From assembly GCA_947243855.1 (NCBI GenBank), contig CAMXIK010000019.1:1-64000 (forward strand): a stretch of 64,000 bases of DNA. Reading direction: 5' to 3'. This DNA comes from an uncultured Lachnospiraceae bacterium. Its GTDB lineage: Bacteria; Bacillota; Clostridia; Lachnospirales; Lachnospiraceae. The position numbers were made by a program, and so were the translations under genes. The notes under the pieces are model-generated. The model was not told the origin of the DNA and did no database searches. It worked only from the letters and a program-made list of their open reading frames with translations. Positions 42,901 through 51,926 of the stretch are shown piece after piece (the first letter of the stretch is position 1; every line of letters starts with the position of its first letter).

Positions 42901-43563
42901 GAGTGCCCCTTCGGAGGAAGCGTCGCACTGGACAAATATCCGACCATTCCGGTGAAAGAAGGGTTCTATGCAGACTGGGATAACAAGGAGCTGGTGGACG
43001 TCCGGGTCGATGAGGATGTGACGGTAGAGTATGTGCGTTATCTGACGACGCTGGCGGGGAGCTGGATGCGGGAAAATGACCAGTCGGCTCTTCTGGTGGA
43101 CGGTATGTTTGCACAGGAGGACGAGATAACGGCTGAGAAGCTGGGAACGGCTGACGTGCAGGTGCTTTTGCCCGGCGAGGAAGAACCGGAGGAATTGACG
43201 GAGTGCTGGCAGATTACAATTCCCGACGACGGTGCGGCAACCCATCAGATTCGCTATCAGGCGCCTCAGGGACAGACAGAAGGCGTGGAGATTTATGTAC
43301 AGGATGCGGGCAGTTGGAAAAAGGCGGAGACAGAGCTGATGGGAATCTATTTCCTCTTTCCGGCGGATGGAAACAGCGTGAAGATCGCGGTTAGTGTGAC
43401 CGAGAAGGGGATTATGGATTACCTGATCTTTATCGTGGCGGGCGCGGTGGTACTGATTCTGCTGATTGTCCTGATTATGCATAAAAAGAGGAAGAAGCGC
43501 AAGGCGAAGCAGCGTGAAGCCGCAGAGGAAAACGAGAGCGGCGCGGAGACGGCGGAGAAATAG
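39934..43563 (+). CDS. GLUG-repeat surface protein with C-terminal anchor, 1209 aa
   Basis: A signal peptide (about 1-26) is followed by a GLUG-type repeat block (about 90-330) with units such as VGGIVGDNSGILLNCIFDG, VGGITGYNETSG and YTGGIAGDNVGNIVGC. A long helical middle (about 340-770) has heptad-like stretches (DSVNEAVNRFDYVLEETA, LGDAVDSAKDAAGNLEDA). A second GLUG block follows (about 780-950) and then beta domains. One membrane helix near 1160-1180 is followed by a basic tail (HKKRKKRKAK). The protein would sit outside, anchored at its C-terminus. Its start overlaps the MMPL gene by eight bases. The mix of GLUG and YhgE-like helical spacer beside an MMPL pump is unusual; a role in envelope transport or adhesion is inferred. 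Confidence 0.8.
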   Translation: MSKKQVTALLLAAVVAVGAFPAVTVLAVEENPETEEEKEEVSSVEDANEVIDSYQDEEIEWETIYIRDAEDFKEFSQNCWLDTWSQNKKVYLTEDISLSGENFVSIPTFGGYFDGQGHTISGFMVHKPISYVGLFNYTQKSAVIANLRVEGSVRPTGNQMVVGGIVGDNSGILLNCIFDGTVKGSDYVGGITGYNETSGVLMDSEAIGEVTGAHYTGGIAGDNVGNIVGCLNKADVNISNEDTTKSLEDISLEQYTTGLINSLDKDEDEKGSKLSTTDNTVDTGGIAGLSTGIIQNCVNEGTIGYEHVGYNTGGIAGRQSGYVYACANKGRVYGRKDVGGIVGQAEPYIAIDLSEDIVLQLSDHIDTMHDQIEKMLDDAGDRSDVISNRLSVIRGFADKAIDDTHVLADRTIDWTDSMMDSVNEAVNRFDYVLEETAKDDGVIDHMTDAASDVKDTAKELGDMVQAMDIYQYMPPEEQVLYDDAKAAIENGGKEHARYAADATGAYENYYIAKEAADRSDREYDLKPNGASDWDFDSGLGFDEVPEYYMGINSWVHTETGDEFPCTDSSHTTHYDADREVQEAAAADMANNAREIARSANGYADDKYVEAHGVDYSVDMREQLAVMTDIASRYTSEMTEEARGQLGDAVDSAKDAAGNLEDAGEGTRDILKTLNDKEDITFPRLGEDYHSTTGSLNSNLKNISENMGYLNDEMASSGDVIGDDLSDINDEFSEIMRLYTDAMDGVLDMDYSNIYEDESEENAEESIDSTVADCVNNGRVEADLNVSGIAGTMAIEYDFDLESDITGIDDARANSTFLTRCVLRQNVNHANVTAQKSYVGGVCGLQEMGMVLRCENYGRIESSSGDYVGGIAGQSLSHIKSSYAKCTVLGGEYVGGIVGYGHGIESCCAMIKVKESDAFSGAIAGKTTDNAELADNFFVSDEIAGIDRISYSGKAEPVSYKTLLETEGLPTRFHNMKITFYADDEEVGTAECPFGGSVALDKYPTIPVKEGFYADWDNKELVDVRVDEDVTVEYVRYLTTLAGSWMRENDQSALLVDGMFAQEDEITAEKLGTADVQVLLPGEEEPEELTECWQITIPDDGAATHQIRYQAPQGQTEGVEIYVQDAGSWKKAETELMGIYFLFPADGNSVKIAVSVTEKGIMDYLIFIVAGAVVLILLIVLIMHKKRKKRKAKQREAAEENESGAETAEK

Positions 43564-43601
43564 AAATTCAGAAAAAGGCGGTAGACAAGAGCAAGTAAAA
43601 G

Positions 43602-43638
43602 CGGGTGCGCAGAGAAATCTGCACACCCGTTGTTTTTT
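43602..43638. terminator. Bidirectional terminator between GLUG gene and Mrp operon
   Basis: CGGGTGCGCAGA (43602-43613) pairs with TCTGCACACCCG (43618-43629) apart from one mismatched pair, loop GAAA, then TTGTTTTTT. It serves the plus-strand GLUG gene and, less clearly, the converging Mrp operon. Confidence 0.75.
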
Positions 43639-43650
43639 GCCTCAAACATA

Positions 43651-45807
43651 TTACCATCCAAACACGTCTTTGATAAATAAGTAGGCTACCGTCAAAATCA
43701 ACCCCACGCAGAAGAGCAGCAGCCCAAACGACATGCTTCGGGCAATCATCGTAGAATTTTCCTGATATTCCTCGTAAAGCAGAGCCAGCTTATGCTCGTA
43801 ATCCCGTTTCCGGGGCGACTTTCTGTGTATGGTAAGGTTGCCAAGCGTCTCAAAGAAGGAGGCGGCACAGGCGCACAGATGGGTCAGGACGTTGCCTTCG
43901 GAACGTTCGTGGGGCAGCTTTTCGTCACGGTAGACGGTTTTTCTGAGAATCACCACAAGGGTGTCCACAAGGCTGTCAAGGAAGCGGCAGATCATACCAA
44001 AGGCAAAGGGCAGAATCCGTAACAACAAAGGCCGGTAAATTATATTTTCCAAATCCATCCATGCGGGAATCTGGTTTACATAATATCTAGATCCTATGTT
44101 GTTTTCCGCTGATTCCTCTTTTTTCATTAACAGAGGACGCACGATAAAGCCGTAGATCAGTGCGCCGAATACCAGAGAAATGAATGCGCCTCTCAGATTT
44201 CCAGAGGAGAAGTAGGCAATTTCTTCCGCAGCTTCCGCGCGCAGGAAACTCTGGCCCATATCGGCGATGCCGTCCATCACAATACTCGGAAAAAGACCCA
44301 TAACCGGAAGAAGGACGGCGCTTACGGTAAGCGCAAAGGCGCTTGTGCGGTTCATGTAACTTCCTTTTAGTCCGTCGTATTTTTCCTGTACGGTTTCATC
44401 CGTATTTTTTTCTATAAATAGGCAGACATAGAGCTTGAGCATATAGGCGATGGTAAGGCCGCCGCTTAACAGGAAAATCCATTCGATACCGCTCATAAAG
44501 GAGCTGCTAAACCACGCGGGGATCACGTCTGCGTTAATCAGGAACATATACTCTACAATGCTTTCGTGCAGTAAGGTCTTGCTGACATAACCGTTAAACA
44601 ACGGGATGCCGCCGATTCCCAATGCGCCCATGAGGAAAATGAAGTTCAGCAGGGGCTTTTTGCGGCCAAAACCGCGTATTTCGTTTAAGGTAAGCTTGTG
44701 CACATTCATGAAGACCACGCCTGCCGCCATAAAGAGCACCAGCTTAATCAAGGAATGGTTTACCATGTGCAGCAGGCTTCCCCGAAGAGCCAATGCATTC
44801 TCAGGGACGAGAAGTCCCGACATGCCTACGCCCACCAGAATAAAACCGATCTGGGAGACGGAGGAGCAGGCAAGCGTCCGCTTTAAGTCAATGGAAAACA
44901 GAGCTAACAATGCGCCGATCACCATAGTAAAGACGCCCAGAATCAGAATCAGGCCGCCCCAAGCCGCGCTCCCGAAAAAGAGGTCGGCGGTTAGAATCAA
45001 AATGCCGTACATGCCCGCTTTTGTCAGGATACCGGAAAGCAGGGCCGAAGCGGGAGCGGGAGCTACCGGATGGGCCTTAGGCAGCCAGATATGAAGCGGG
45101 AAAGCGCCCGCTTTGGCTCCGAATCCGAACAGGAGGCAGAGACCCGCCGCCCAGATCTGTACGCTGCTTTCGCCCTGCCAGAGAGACATTCCAGCAAGCT
45201 CTGAGAAAAAGAGGGTGCCTGTCGCGTCGTAGAGCAGGAAGATACCCATTAACATCACAAGACCGCCGAGAACGGCCACAGCCAGATAAGTTGCGCCCGC
45301 CCGCAGGGATTCCGGCCGTTCGTCGTGCACTACCCACACATAGGAAGTAAACGACATGATCTCAAAAAAGAGAAATGTGGTGTAAAAATCCGCAGAGAAG
45401 AAAACGCCCTCTGTCGCGCCTAGCGTCAGCAGCAGGAACAGATAGTAACGGTTTCTGTTGCGGTAGTGTCCGAAATATTCTCTGGAAAAGAGAGTGGTCA
45501 TAAACCACATAAAGGCCGCCACGGCTCCGTATAGCGCGCGAAAACCGTCAAGGGTAAAGTGTAAGTGTATGCCCAGATACGGGCCGCCAAATCTGTCATC
45601 GGACAGGAAAGGCGTGATTATGGGGTTTGACGGTATGACGTTTTGCACTTGGAGGCAGAGAAGGGCGCATAACAAAAAGGTAACGCCTGTTGTGATATCT
45701 GCAAAGAGATTTCGTCCATCCTTATGCCTGCGCCCGATGCCGTAGCCTGCAAAGGCAGCGGCTATCGGCAGGAAAACAATACTGGTAATGAGTAACGTAA
45801 CATTCAT
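43651..45807 (-). CDS. Mrp/complex I ND5-like antiporter subunit, 718 aa
   Basis: Polytopic membrane protein with the proton-antiporter module: FLFFEIMSFTSYVWV with its glutamate, and GAKAGAFPLHIWLPKAHP with its lysine, as in NuoL/MnhA/HyfB-type subunits. The C-terminal ~200 residues hold further helices and a soluble arm. GGAGAT precedes the ATG at 45807; an earlier in-frame ATG overlaps that site. It is the last gene of the Mrp-type operon, 58 bases after the preceding subunit. It lacks the DUF4040 and MbhE parts of classical MrpA, which here are separate genes. It is expected to move H+ or Na+ across the membrane. Confidence 0.88.
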   Translation of the reverse strand: MNVTLLITSIVFLPIAAAFAGYGIGRRHKDGRNLFADITTGVTFLLCALLCLQVQNVIPSNPIITPFLSDDRFGGPYLGIHLHFTLDGFRALYGAVAAFMWFMTTLFSREYFGHYRNRNRYYLFLLLTLGATEGVFFSADFYTTFLFFEIMSFTSYVWVVHDERPESLRAGATYLAVAVLGGLVMLMGIFLLYDATGTLFFSELAGMSLWQGESSVQIWAAGLCLLFGFGAKAGAFPLHIWLPKAHPVAPAPASALLSGILTKAGMYGILILTADLFFGSAAWGGLILILGVFTMVIGALLALFSIDLKRTLACSSVSQIGFILVGVGMSGLLVPENALALRGSLLHMVNHSLIKLVLFMAAGVVFMNVHKLTLNEIRGFGRKKPLLNFIFLMGALGIGGIPLFNGYVSKTLLHESIVEYMFLINADVIPAWFSSSFMSGIEWIFLLSGGLTIAYMLKLYVCLFIEKNTDETVQEKYDGLKGSYMNRTSAFALTVSAVLLPVMGLFPSIVMDGIADMGQSFLRAEAAEEIAYFSSGNLRGAFISLVFGALIYGFIVRPLLMKKEESAENNIGSRYYVNQIPAWMDLENIIYRPLLLRILPFAFGMICRFLDSLVDTLVVILRKTVYRDEKLPHERSEGNVLTHLCACAASFFETLGNLTIHRKSPRKRDYEHKLALLYEEYQENSTMIARSMSFGLLLFCVGLILTVAYLFIKDVFGW

Positions 45808-45865
45808 AGTAATCTCCATCCCGTTCCATCTTTTTTCATGAGGAAATTTTGACAGTGTGAATCGT

Positions 45866-47329
45866 TTATTCTACTCCGTTTGCTACACAGGTTAAAAAGT
45901 CTGTGATTGGCTGGGAATAAAGGCCAAAGCCGATGATACAAATGGTAAATACAAACAGCGGCAGCAGCATTTTCCATGTGGGATCTCTCACATCAGAAAT
46001 TGTGCTGTAGTCGAAATCCTTTCCGGGGAAAAACGCCCGCACTACAATAGTAAGCATATAGATGGCCGTAAGCAGCGCCGAAATCAGAAGACAGGCAATG
46101 CCGCCCCATGCCAGTGGGTTTTCGCTTGCTACCGCGGCCGCGGCCAGATTCCATTTGCTGACAAATCCGGCCAGTCCAGGAACGCCCATGAGGGCAAAGG
46201 CGGAAACGGTAAAAATTCCAAAAGTGCAAGGCATCTTATAGCCAAAACCATTCAGTTCATGTACATAGTGGCGGTCTGTCTGGTGCATGATTGCGCCTGC
46301 GCAGAAAAACGAACAGATCTTCATGACTGCGTGAAACACCAGATGGGTCAGCGCCCCAACCAATCCGAGCGGCGTCATGATGACAGCGCCGAAGAGGATG
46401 TAGGAAAGATTGCTTATGGTGGAGTAAGCCAGCCGCCTTTTGATGTGGGTTTCTTTTACCGCACGGCTGCAGCCGTAAACAATGGTGAACATGACCACGA
46501 TCATGACCACGGCCTGCGCCCAAGTGCCCCGCAGAAAATCCGTGCCAAAGCTGTAGTATGTCAGCCGCAAAATAGCGAATGCGCCTGCCTTTACTACGGC
46601 TACCGCATGAAGCAGCGCGGTAACGGGCGTGGGAGCTACGCCGGCTTGTGGAAGCCATGAGTTAAACGGGCAGACGGCCGCTTTTACACCGAAGCCCATA
46701 AAAGCCATGACATAGATCAGCAGCAATACATTGGTATGGCCCGCGATTTTGGCGGGATCAAGTACGCCGCCTAAGATAAAGTCCGTTGTGTTTCCGTAAA
46801 CGATCACCATGATCAGGCCAATGAAGGCGAAGGCTGCGCCGCCAAGCGAATAGTAGAGGTATTTACGGCTGGCCAAAACCGCTTCTCTTGTCAAGGTGTG
46901 CATGACAAGCGGCACAGTGACTAACGTCAACAACTCGTAGAAGAAATACATGGTAAGCAGGTTGGCGGCAAAGGCAATGCCCAGCGTAACGCCATAGGTC
47001 AGCGTATAGAACAGGAAAAAGACATTTTCGTTTTTTTCCTTCGTCATATACTCGAAAGCATAGAGCGTTGCAAAAGGCCACAGGAAAGAAACCAGCCCTG
47101 CAAACACCATGCTCATGCCGTCCACCCGGAAGCTGATATTCAGATCGCCCGTAAAGTGCGCCAGTAAGAAGGTGCTGTCCGAGTGATGTAACAGCAGATA
47201 CCATACAAGGAGGCTGTTAATGATAACCGCCGCTTCTAAGAAGACTTCTTTCTGCCATCTTTTTTGAAAAGGGATGACAGGTACTAACATGCCCACGATA
47301 AAAGGAATTATAATCACTGAAATAATCAT
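45866..47329 (-). CDS. MnhD/NuoN-like antiporter subunit (third copy), 487 aa
   Basis: About 14 membrane helices. Conserved residues of proton-translocating subunits are present: E in NLLTMYFFYELLTLVTVPLV and K in GVKAAVCPFNSWLPQAG. It follows the second MnhD copy by four bases. The presence of three MnhD-type proteins plus one ND5-type protein in one operon is more than the MrpA/MrpD pair of standard Mrp antiporters. It would contribute an ion channel to the complex. Confidence 0.9.
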   Translation of the reverse strand: MIISVIIIPFIVGMLVPVIPFQKRWQKEVFLEAAVIINSLLVWYLLLHHSDSTFLLAHFTGDLNISFRVDGMSMVFAGLVSFLWPFATLYAFEYMTKEKNENVFFLFYTLTYGVTLGIAFAANLLTMYFFYELLTLVTVPLVMHTLTREAVLASRKYLYYSLGGAAFAFIGLIMVIVYGNTTDFILGGVLDPAKIAGHTNVLLLIYVMAFMGFGVKAAVCPFNSWLPQAGVAPTPVTALLHAVAVVKAGAFAILRLTYYSFGTDFLRGTWAQAVVMIVVMFTIVYGCSRAVKETHIKRRLAYSTISNLSYILFGAVIMTPLGLVGALTHLVFHAVMKICSFFCAGAIMHQTDRHYVHELNGFGYKMPCTFGIFTVSAFALMGVPGLAGFVSKWNLAAAAVASENPLAWGGIACLLISALLTAIYMLTIVVRAFFPGKDFDYSTISDVRDPTWKMLLPLFVFTICIIGFGLYSQPITDFLTCVANGVE

Positions 47330-47333
47330 GCTG

Positions 47334-48815
47334 TCACCTCCCTATTATTGTCAAAAAAGAAGAAATGGCGTTAGGAAATAGGCCAATCAAAACCGACAAA
47401 ACTGTCAGAATTACAATCGGTACGGTCATCAGCCTGCCGGGTTCTTTCTTTTCTAATGTGCCATAATCATAATCCGCGCCGGGGAAAAAGCCCTGAATCG
47501 TCAGCGGCAGCAAATATCCCGCGGTAAGCAGCGCGCTCACTAAGAGGATAATCGGGCCAAGTACGTCCAGAACGGGAATACCGCTCTTTAAAGAACCGAT
47601 GGCCAGATACCATTTACTGAGAAAGCCGCCTGTAGGGGGAATACCGATCAGTCCGAGAGAAGCGATCGTAAAACACCACATGGTAAGGGGCATTTCCTTA
47701 CCGATCCCGCGCATTTCTTCCACCCGTGTTTTTCCTGTTTTATATATAATTGCGCCGGCGCAGAGAAAGAGCGCCGCTTTCACAAAACCGTGGGCCAATA
47801 CATGAAGCAGACTGCCGGTAAAGGCCTCCTCGTTCATCACGGCCAGACCGAAAAGAATGTACGAAAGCTGGCTGACGGTGGAGTACGCCAGTCTTTTTTT
47901 CAAAACCGGTTCCCGGTAGGCCAGAAGAGATCCCATAAAGACCGTGATCAGCGTCAGACAGATCCATGCGGTCTGCATCCAGGTGCCCGCAAGAAAGTTT
48001 GGGGCGTCAAACAGATTGAGCACGCGGATGATGGCAAGTACGCCCGCCTTGACAATGACTGCGGACAGAAGCGCAGAGGCGGGAGCGGGAGCCACCGGAT
48101 GGGCCGTTGGCAGCCATGCGTGCATGGGAAACATGCCCGCTTTTACACCGAAGCCGAGAATCATAATAAAAGCAACCAGTAAAAGGAAGCCGCCATGTTC
48201 CGCTATGACGGTGACAAATAATGAGCCATGGCGGAAGGTCAGCGTATCGGTATATTGACAGAGAAAGTAAATGCCAAACAATGCCGCGTAAGCGCCGCAG
48301 AGAGAATAAAACAAATACTTTAATCCCGCCATAACCGCTTCTTTGGACCCGGTGTGCAGTACAAGGGACATAGTGGACAGCGTTAAAAGTTCAAAGAACA
48401 GATAAAAGGTAATCAGGTTGCCCGCAAAGCACAGGGCGTTCAGCACGCCGAACACTAACAGATAGAAGCCGTAGTAACGTCCCTCGCGCTCTTCATGCTT
48501 CATATACTCGAAGGAGAAAAAGCCGGCGCAGAGCATGACGATAACCGCCAGCAGGGAAAAGAGCGCGCCTATGCCGTCGATATCAAAATAAATCGAAAGA
48601 GTCTTCGTCAGATTAAATAAGGTAAACCTCTCTTTTGCCATAAGCAGGGAAAGCACGACGAGCATGGCTGTGATGACAAGAAAGCATCCAGTCAGCGTAA
48701 CCAATGTTTTTCTTTCGGCAGCCTTGGTTTCACCCGACAAAGGCGTCCGATAACGGATCAGTAAAAATGCGCCCGCCAGAATCGGAAAAAAGATGGATAA
48801 AAGAATCAAATACAT
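47334..48815 (-). CDS. MnhD/NuoN-like antiporter subunit (second copy), 493 aa
   Basis: This has the same fold as its neighbours: E in NLITFYLFFELLTLSTMSLV and K in GVKAGMFPMHAWLPTAHP, with the VAPAPASALLSA block that follows in ND4/ND5-type proteins. It lies 12 bases after the first MnhD copy. It is a membrane subunit of the Mrp-type antiporter. Confidence 0.9.
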   Translation of the reverse strand: MYLILLSIFFPILAGAFLLIRYRTPLSGETKAAERKTLVTLTGCFLVITAMLVVLSLLMAKERFTLFNLTKTLSIYFDIDGIGALFSLLAVIVMLCAGFFSFEYMKHEEREGRYYGFYLLVFGVLNALCFAGNLITFYLFFELLTLSTMSLVLHTGSKEAVMAGLKYLFYSLCGAYAALFGIYFLCQYTDTLTFRHGSLFVTVIAEHGGFLLLVAFIMILGFGVKAGMFPMHAWLPTAHPVAPAPASALLSAVIVKAGVLAIIRVLNLFDAPNFLAGTWMQTAWICLTLITVFMGSLLAYREPVLKKRLAYSTVSQLSYILFGLAVMNEEAFTGSLLHVLAHGFVKAALFLCAGAIIYKTGKTRVEEMRGIGKEMPLTMWCFTIASLGLIGIPPTGGFLSKWYLAIGSLKSGIPVLDVLGPIILLVSALLTAGYLLPLTIQGFFPGADYDYGTLEKKEPGRLMTVPIVILTVLSVLIGLFPNAISSFLTIIGR

Positions 48816-48827
48816 GTCATCACCTCC

Positions 48828-50321
48828 TTATGCGAACATGGAAAGCCCCTGTTCGATCATGTCTACGATCGGCTGGGAGCTGACGCCTAAAATGACATTT
48901 AATACAATGAAACACACAAGAACGACCCCGTAGCTCTTCATTTTTTTAAACGTGACGCTTGAATAACCCGATTCGCTGGTGGGCGTATAAATGCGGATTA
49001 CCGTCTTCATAAAATAAATGGCATTCAAAACCGTACTGATACCCAAAACGATTAGGGAGGCAAGCATCTTACCCTCCACCTGCACCGCGGCCTGCGAAAA
49101 CAGGAGCTTACTGATAAAGCCGGAAAACAACGGTACGCCCACCATGGACAGAGAGCCAGCGGTAAAGGCCACGCCCGCCCACTTATTGCGGTAAGCCGCG
49201 CCTGTTAGGTCGATAAACTTACGGCTCCCGCCGGACACGTCTGTGAGACCGATCGCCGCGATGAAGAGTAAGGACTTGGTCGCCGCATGGGACAGGATAT
49301 GGAAAATACTGGCCACCATACCCGCCTGCGTGCCCATGCCGAAGCCCATGTAAATATAGCCGATCTGGGCCACCGAAGAAAAAGCGATCATCCGGCGGAT
49401 ATCATTTTCCCGGATGGCGCTTATGGAGCCGAAGATCATACCCATCAGGCCAAAGACAAAAAGCACGTCGATGATCCTTGTACTGTTAAAGATCTCGAAG
49501 CCGATTACGCGGTAAATAATCTTGATTAACAGAAAAATGTAGCCCTTGGACACCAGACTGGAAAGAATCGCCGCAGAGGATGCCGTAGAGTATCCGTAGG
49601 CGTCGGGCAGCCAGGCGTGAAAGGGAAACAGCGCGCTCTTGATGCATAGACCTACGCACATCAGCGCCACGGAGACAATCAGGGGGATCTGGTATTCGCC
49701 GCTTGCTACAAGCAGGCTCACCGATTCCTTGATATTGCTCATAAGAAGGTGGCCTGTCAGGTCGTACATGATGCAGAGTCCGAAAAGCAGAAGACCCGAA
49801 CCCAGAAGACTCATAATCATATAGCGGACGGCCGCCTCGATGGTGCGCCCCACCTGACGGATCATAATCAGCCCACAGGCGGAGATGGTGTTGATTTCCA
49901 CGAAAACGTAGGCGGTAAACATATCGTTGGTGTAGACCAGCGCAAGCAGGGAGCTTAACAGGAGGTTTACTAGAATATAGTACAAATTATGTTTGCTCTC
50001 CACCACTTCGCTGTGAAGTTTTTGCGCGCCGCCCGCCATGGACAGATACATGATGATACAGAAGAAGAGAGCCATTCCCGCTTCCAACACACCCGCCCGA
50101 ATCTCATTTCCCCAAGGCGCGGGGAAATGGCCCATCCAGTAGACAAAAGGCTCGCCTGTGGAGAGGAGATATAACAGCAGTATGATAGACATAATACCGA
50201 TCGCCGTGATCACCACCCGGTTTACCACTTTTGCCGCTTTTGCGGGAAGAACGGAACAAATTGTGCCCGAAAAAAGGCTTAACAGGATGGAGAAAAAGGG
50301 GAAATTACAAATGAAATTCAT
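48828..50321 (-). CDS. mnhD: MnhD-like antiporter subunit (first copy), 497 aa
   Basis: About 14 helices, with E in DMFTAYVFVEINTISACGLIM and K in CIKSALFPFHAWLPDAYG. This copy directly follows mnhC (one base apart) as in ordinary Mrp operons, so it is the best match to MrpD. It would conduct H+ or Na+ through the membrane. Confidence 0.92.
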   Translation of the reverse strand: MNFICNFPFFSILLSLFSGTICSVLPAKAAKVVNRVVITAIGIMSIILLLYLLSTGEPFVYWMGHFPAPWGNEIRAGVLEAGMALFFCIIMYLSMAGGAQKLHSEVVESKHNLYYILVNLLLSSLLALVYTNDMFTAYVFVEINTISACGLIMIRQVGRTIEAAVRYMIMSLLGSGLLLFGLCIMYDLTGHLLMSNIKESVSLLVASGEYQIPLIVSVALMCVGLCIKSALFPFHAWLPDAYGYSTASSAAILSSLVSKGYIFLLIKIIYRVIGFEIFNSTRIIDVLFVFGLMGMIFGSISAIRENDIRRMIAFSSVAQIGYIYMGFGMGTQAGMVASIFHILSHAATKSLLFIAAIGLTDVSGGSRKFIDLTGAAYRNKWAGVAFTAGSLSMVGVPLFSGFISKLLFSQAAVQVEGKMLASLIVLGISTVLNAIYFMKTVIRIYTPTSESGYSSVTFKKMKSYGVVLVCFIVLNVILGVSSQPIVDMIEQGLSMFA

Positions 50322-50322
50322 G

Positions 50323-50697
50323 TTATTTTCCCTCCTTCTTTAACTGCGCGGAGATTTCGTCCAGATCCAGCGTGTGATACCGGGTATAGAGCCGGATCGT
50401 CAAGGACAGCATAAGAGCGGTCACGGAGACGGACACCACGATTCCGGTAAGCACAAGTCCGCTGGGAATCGGATTAATATAGGCTTCCGTACTGGTGACG
50501 CCGTTTACGACGATGGGCGCAACCCGCCCCGCAATATATCCTTTTTCCGCAAGAAAAAGATAAATCGCGCTGTCCATGACATTCAAACCTATGATTTTTT
50601 TGATTAAGTTAGTCTGCAAAAGCAGGTTGGTAAAACCGATACAGAACAGGATTGCCGAGACGGCTTCCCCGTAGTTTGCAAGTAAGTTAGGGCCCAT
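50323..50697 (-). CDS. mnhC: MnhC/NuoK-like antiporter subunit, 124 aa
   Basis: Three membrane helices: one opening ANYGEAVSAILFCIGFTNLL, one around IKKIIGLNVMDSAIYLFL, and one in GLVLTGIVVSVSVTALMLSL. This is the NuoK/MrpC pattern. The start at 50697 lies one base after the preceding stop with GGAGG in that gene's end. It is a small core subunit of the Mrp complex. Confidence 0.92.
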   Translation of the reverse strand: MGPNLLANYGEAVSAILFCIGFTNLLLQTNLIKKIIGLNVMDSAIYLFLAEKGYIAGRVAPIVVNGVTSTEAYINPIPSGLVLTGIVVSVSVTALMLSLTIRLYTRYHTLDLDEISAQLKKEGK

Positions 50698-50698
50698 C

Positions 50699-51658
50699 TT
50701 AAAACCCTCCTTTTCGGAACATGGCGTAAAAAGCATAGATCGTGCAGGCAACCACAAGACCAACCGCAATGTTTAAGGGCAGAATCAATCCGCTTGACAG
50801 GATCGCGCCGGGCGTACCCTTGGGGATCACGCTGTGGAGCTGATTGGCCCCAGTATAAAAGGAATAGCTTTTCGCCAGACAGTAAAAGGAAAGGGAGAAA
50901 AAGCATATCCATTTGTAGGTCTTTTCCGTGAAAAACCGTTCAGTCTTTTGAAATCCAAAGGCATTTAGATAGAGCACCAGCCCTGCGCCGATTACTGCGC
51001 CGCCAGAAAAACCGCCGCCCGGGCCTAAGTGGCCGTTTAATATAATGTAAATGCCAAAGATGATAATAACGGGCACAAGGAAAGTTGCGGATAATTGCAG
51101 GATGGTGTCGTTTTTCGGTTCAAAGCGCCGATCGTTGACTTCCGCTTCGTTCTTTTCCGTTTTATTCAGCCGAAGCAGGATCAGTACGGTGATGGTTGCC
51201 ACGAACAGCACATGGGACTCGCCCAGCGTGTCGAAAGCCCTGTAGTCCAGTATCATACCGGCAACGATGTTAACCGCGCCCGTCTCCTCCAGTCCTTTTT
51301 CGATATAGCGTCCGGCCACTTCGTTATTGACGGGGCGTTCAATCGTGCCAGTAGCAGGCAGATAGGAGATTGTCACTAAGAGCAGGGCAATCAAAAACAG
51401 GCAGAAGAGAATGCTGGTAGCATGATATAGTTTGCGGAAGAGCTTCATCTCCATGTTACGCTCTGGATCGTAAACCTTGTCCAGAATGGCGTCGTGCTCT
51501 TTTTCATGCCGCAGAGCCGCTTCTGGATCAACATGGTATTCTTCCTGAGGGTGCATTTCCACTTCGTTAAGATAGGGATCTTTCGTTCCGGAAAGCCATC
51601 TGAAAAAGCGGAAAGCAAAGGTTTTTTGATATTCCGAAGCCGGTCTTTTTTTACTCAT
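50699..51658 (-). CDS. mnhB: Fused MbhE-like and MnhB antiporter subunit, 319 aa
   Basis: After a soluble N-terminus (1-75), residues about 75-175 resemble MbhE/MrpA C-terminal module (RPVNNEVAGRYIEKGLEETGAVNIVAG... DTLGESHVLF). Residues about 185-310 are MnhB (ATFLVPVIIIFGIYIILNGHLGPGGGFSGG). In classical MrpA the MbhE module is the C-terminal end of the large subunit; here it is joined to MnhB instead. It overlaps the DUF4040 gene by eight bases. It forms the MrpB-like core next to MrpA's tail modules. Confidence 0.88.
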   Translation of the reverse strand: MSKKRPASEYQKTFAFRFFRWLSGTKDPYLNEVEMHPQEEYHVDPEAALRHEKEHDAILDKVYDPERNMEMKLFRKLYHATSILFCLFLIALLLVTISYLPATGTIERPVNNEVAGRYIEKGLEETGAVNIVAGMILDYRAFDTLGESHVLFVATITVLILLRLNKTEKNEAEVNDRRFEPKNDTILQLSATFLVPVIIIFGIYIILNGHLGPGGGFSGGAVIGAGLVLYLNAFGFQKTERFFTEKTYKWICFFSLSFYCLAKSYSFYTGANQLHSVIPKGTPGAILSSGLILPLNIAVGLVVACTIYAFYAMFRKGGF

Positions 51659-51926
51659 CTTTTGATTCCTCCTTCTCTTCTGGTTCCGCCGCCTCGATGG
51701 CGTGAATTTTTTTGAGCGTCACAAAAAAGAGTACGCTGGTGATTCCAGCGCCGACGGCTGCCTCTGTAATGGCAAGATCGGGGGACTCCAGACAAATCCA
51801 AAGCATGGACATAACCAGACTGAAGGACATATAAATTAGGATTGCGTTTAAAAGATTTTTTGAAAAACTGACGGAGACCGCGCAGATGATTAATAGTCCC
51901 ATTAAAATGATCTGAAAAGCCGTCAT
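51651..51926 (-). CDS. DUF4040/MbhD-like antiporter subunit, 91 aa
   Basis: Three helices with the motif WICLESPDLAITEAAVGAGITSVLFF, the DUF4040/MbhD segment that in classical MrpA lies at the C-terminus of the large subunit. It is a separate small gene here, four bases overlapping the MnhG start region and eight with the MbhE-MnhB fusion. The charged C-terminal tail (EEKEESKDE) is soluble. Confidence 0.9.
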   Translation of the reverse strand: MTAFQIILMGLLIICAVSVSFSKNLLNAILIYMSFSLVMSMLWICLESPDLAITEAAVGAGITSVLFFVTLKKIHAIEAAEPEEKEESKDE

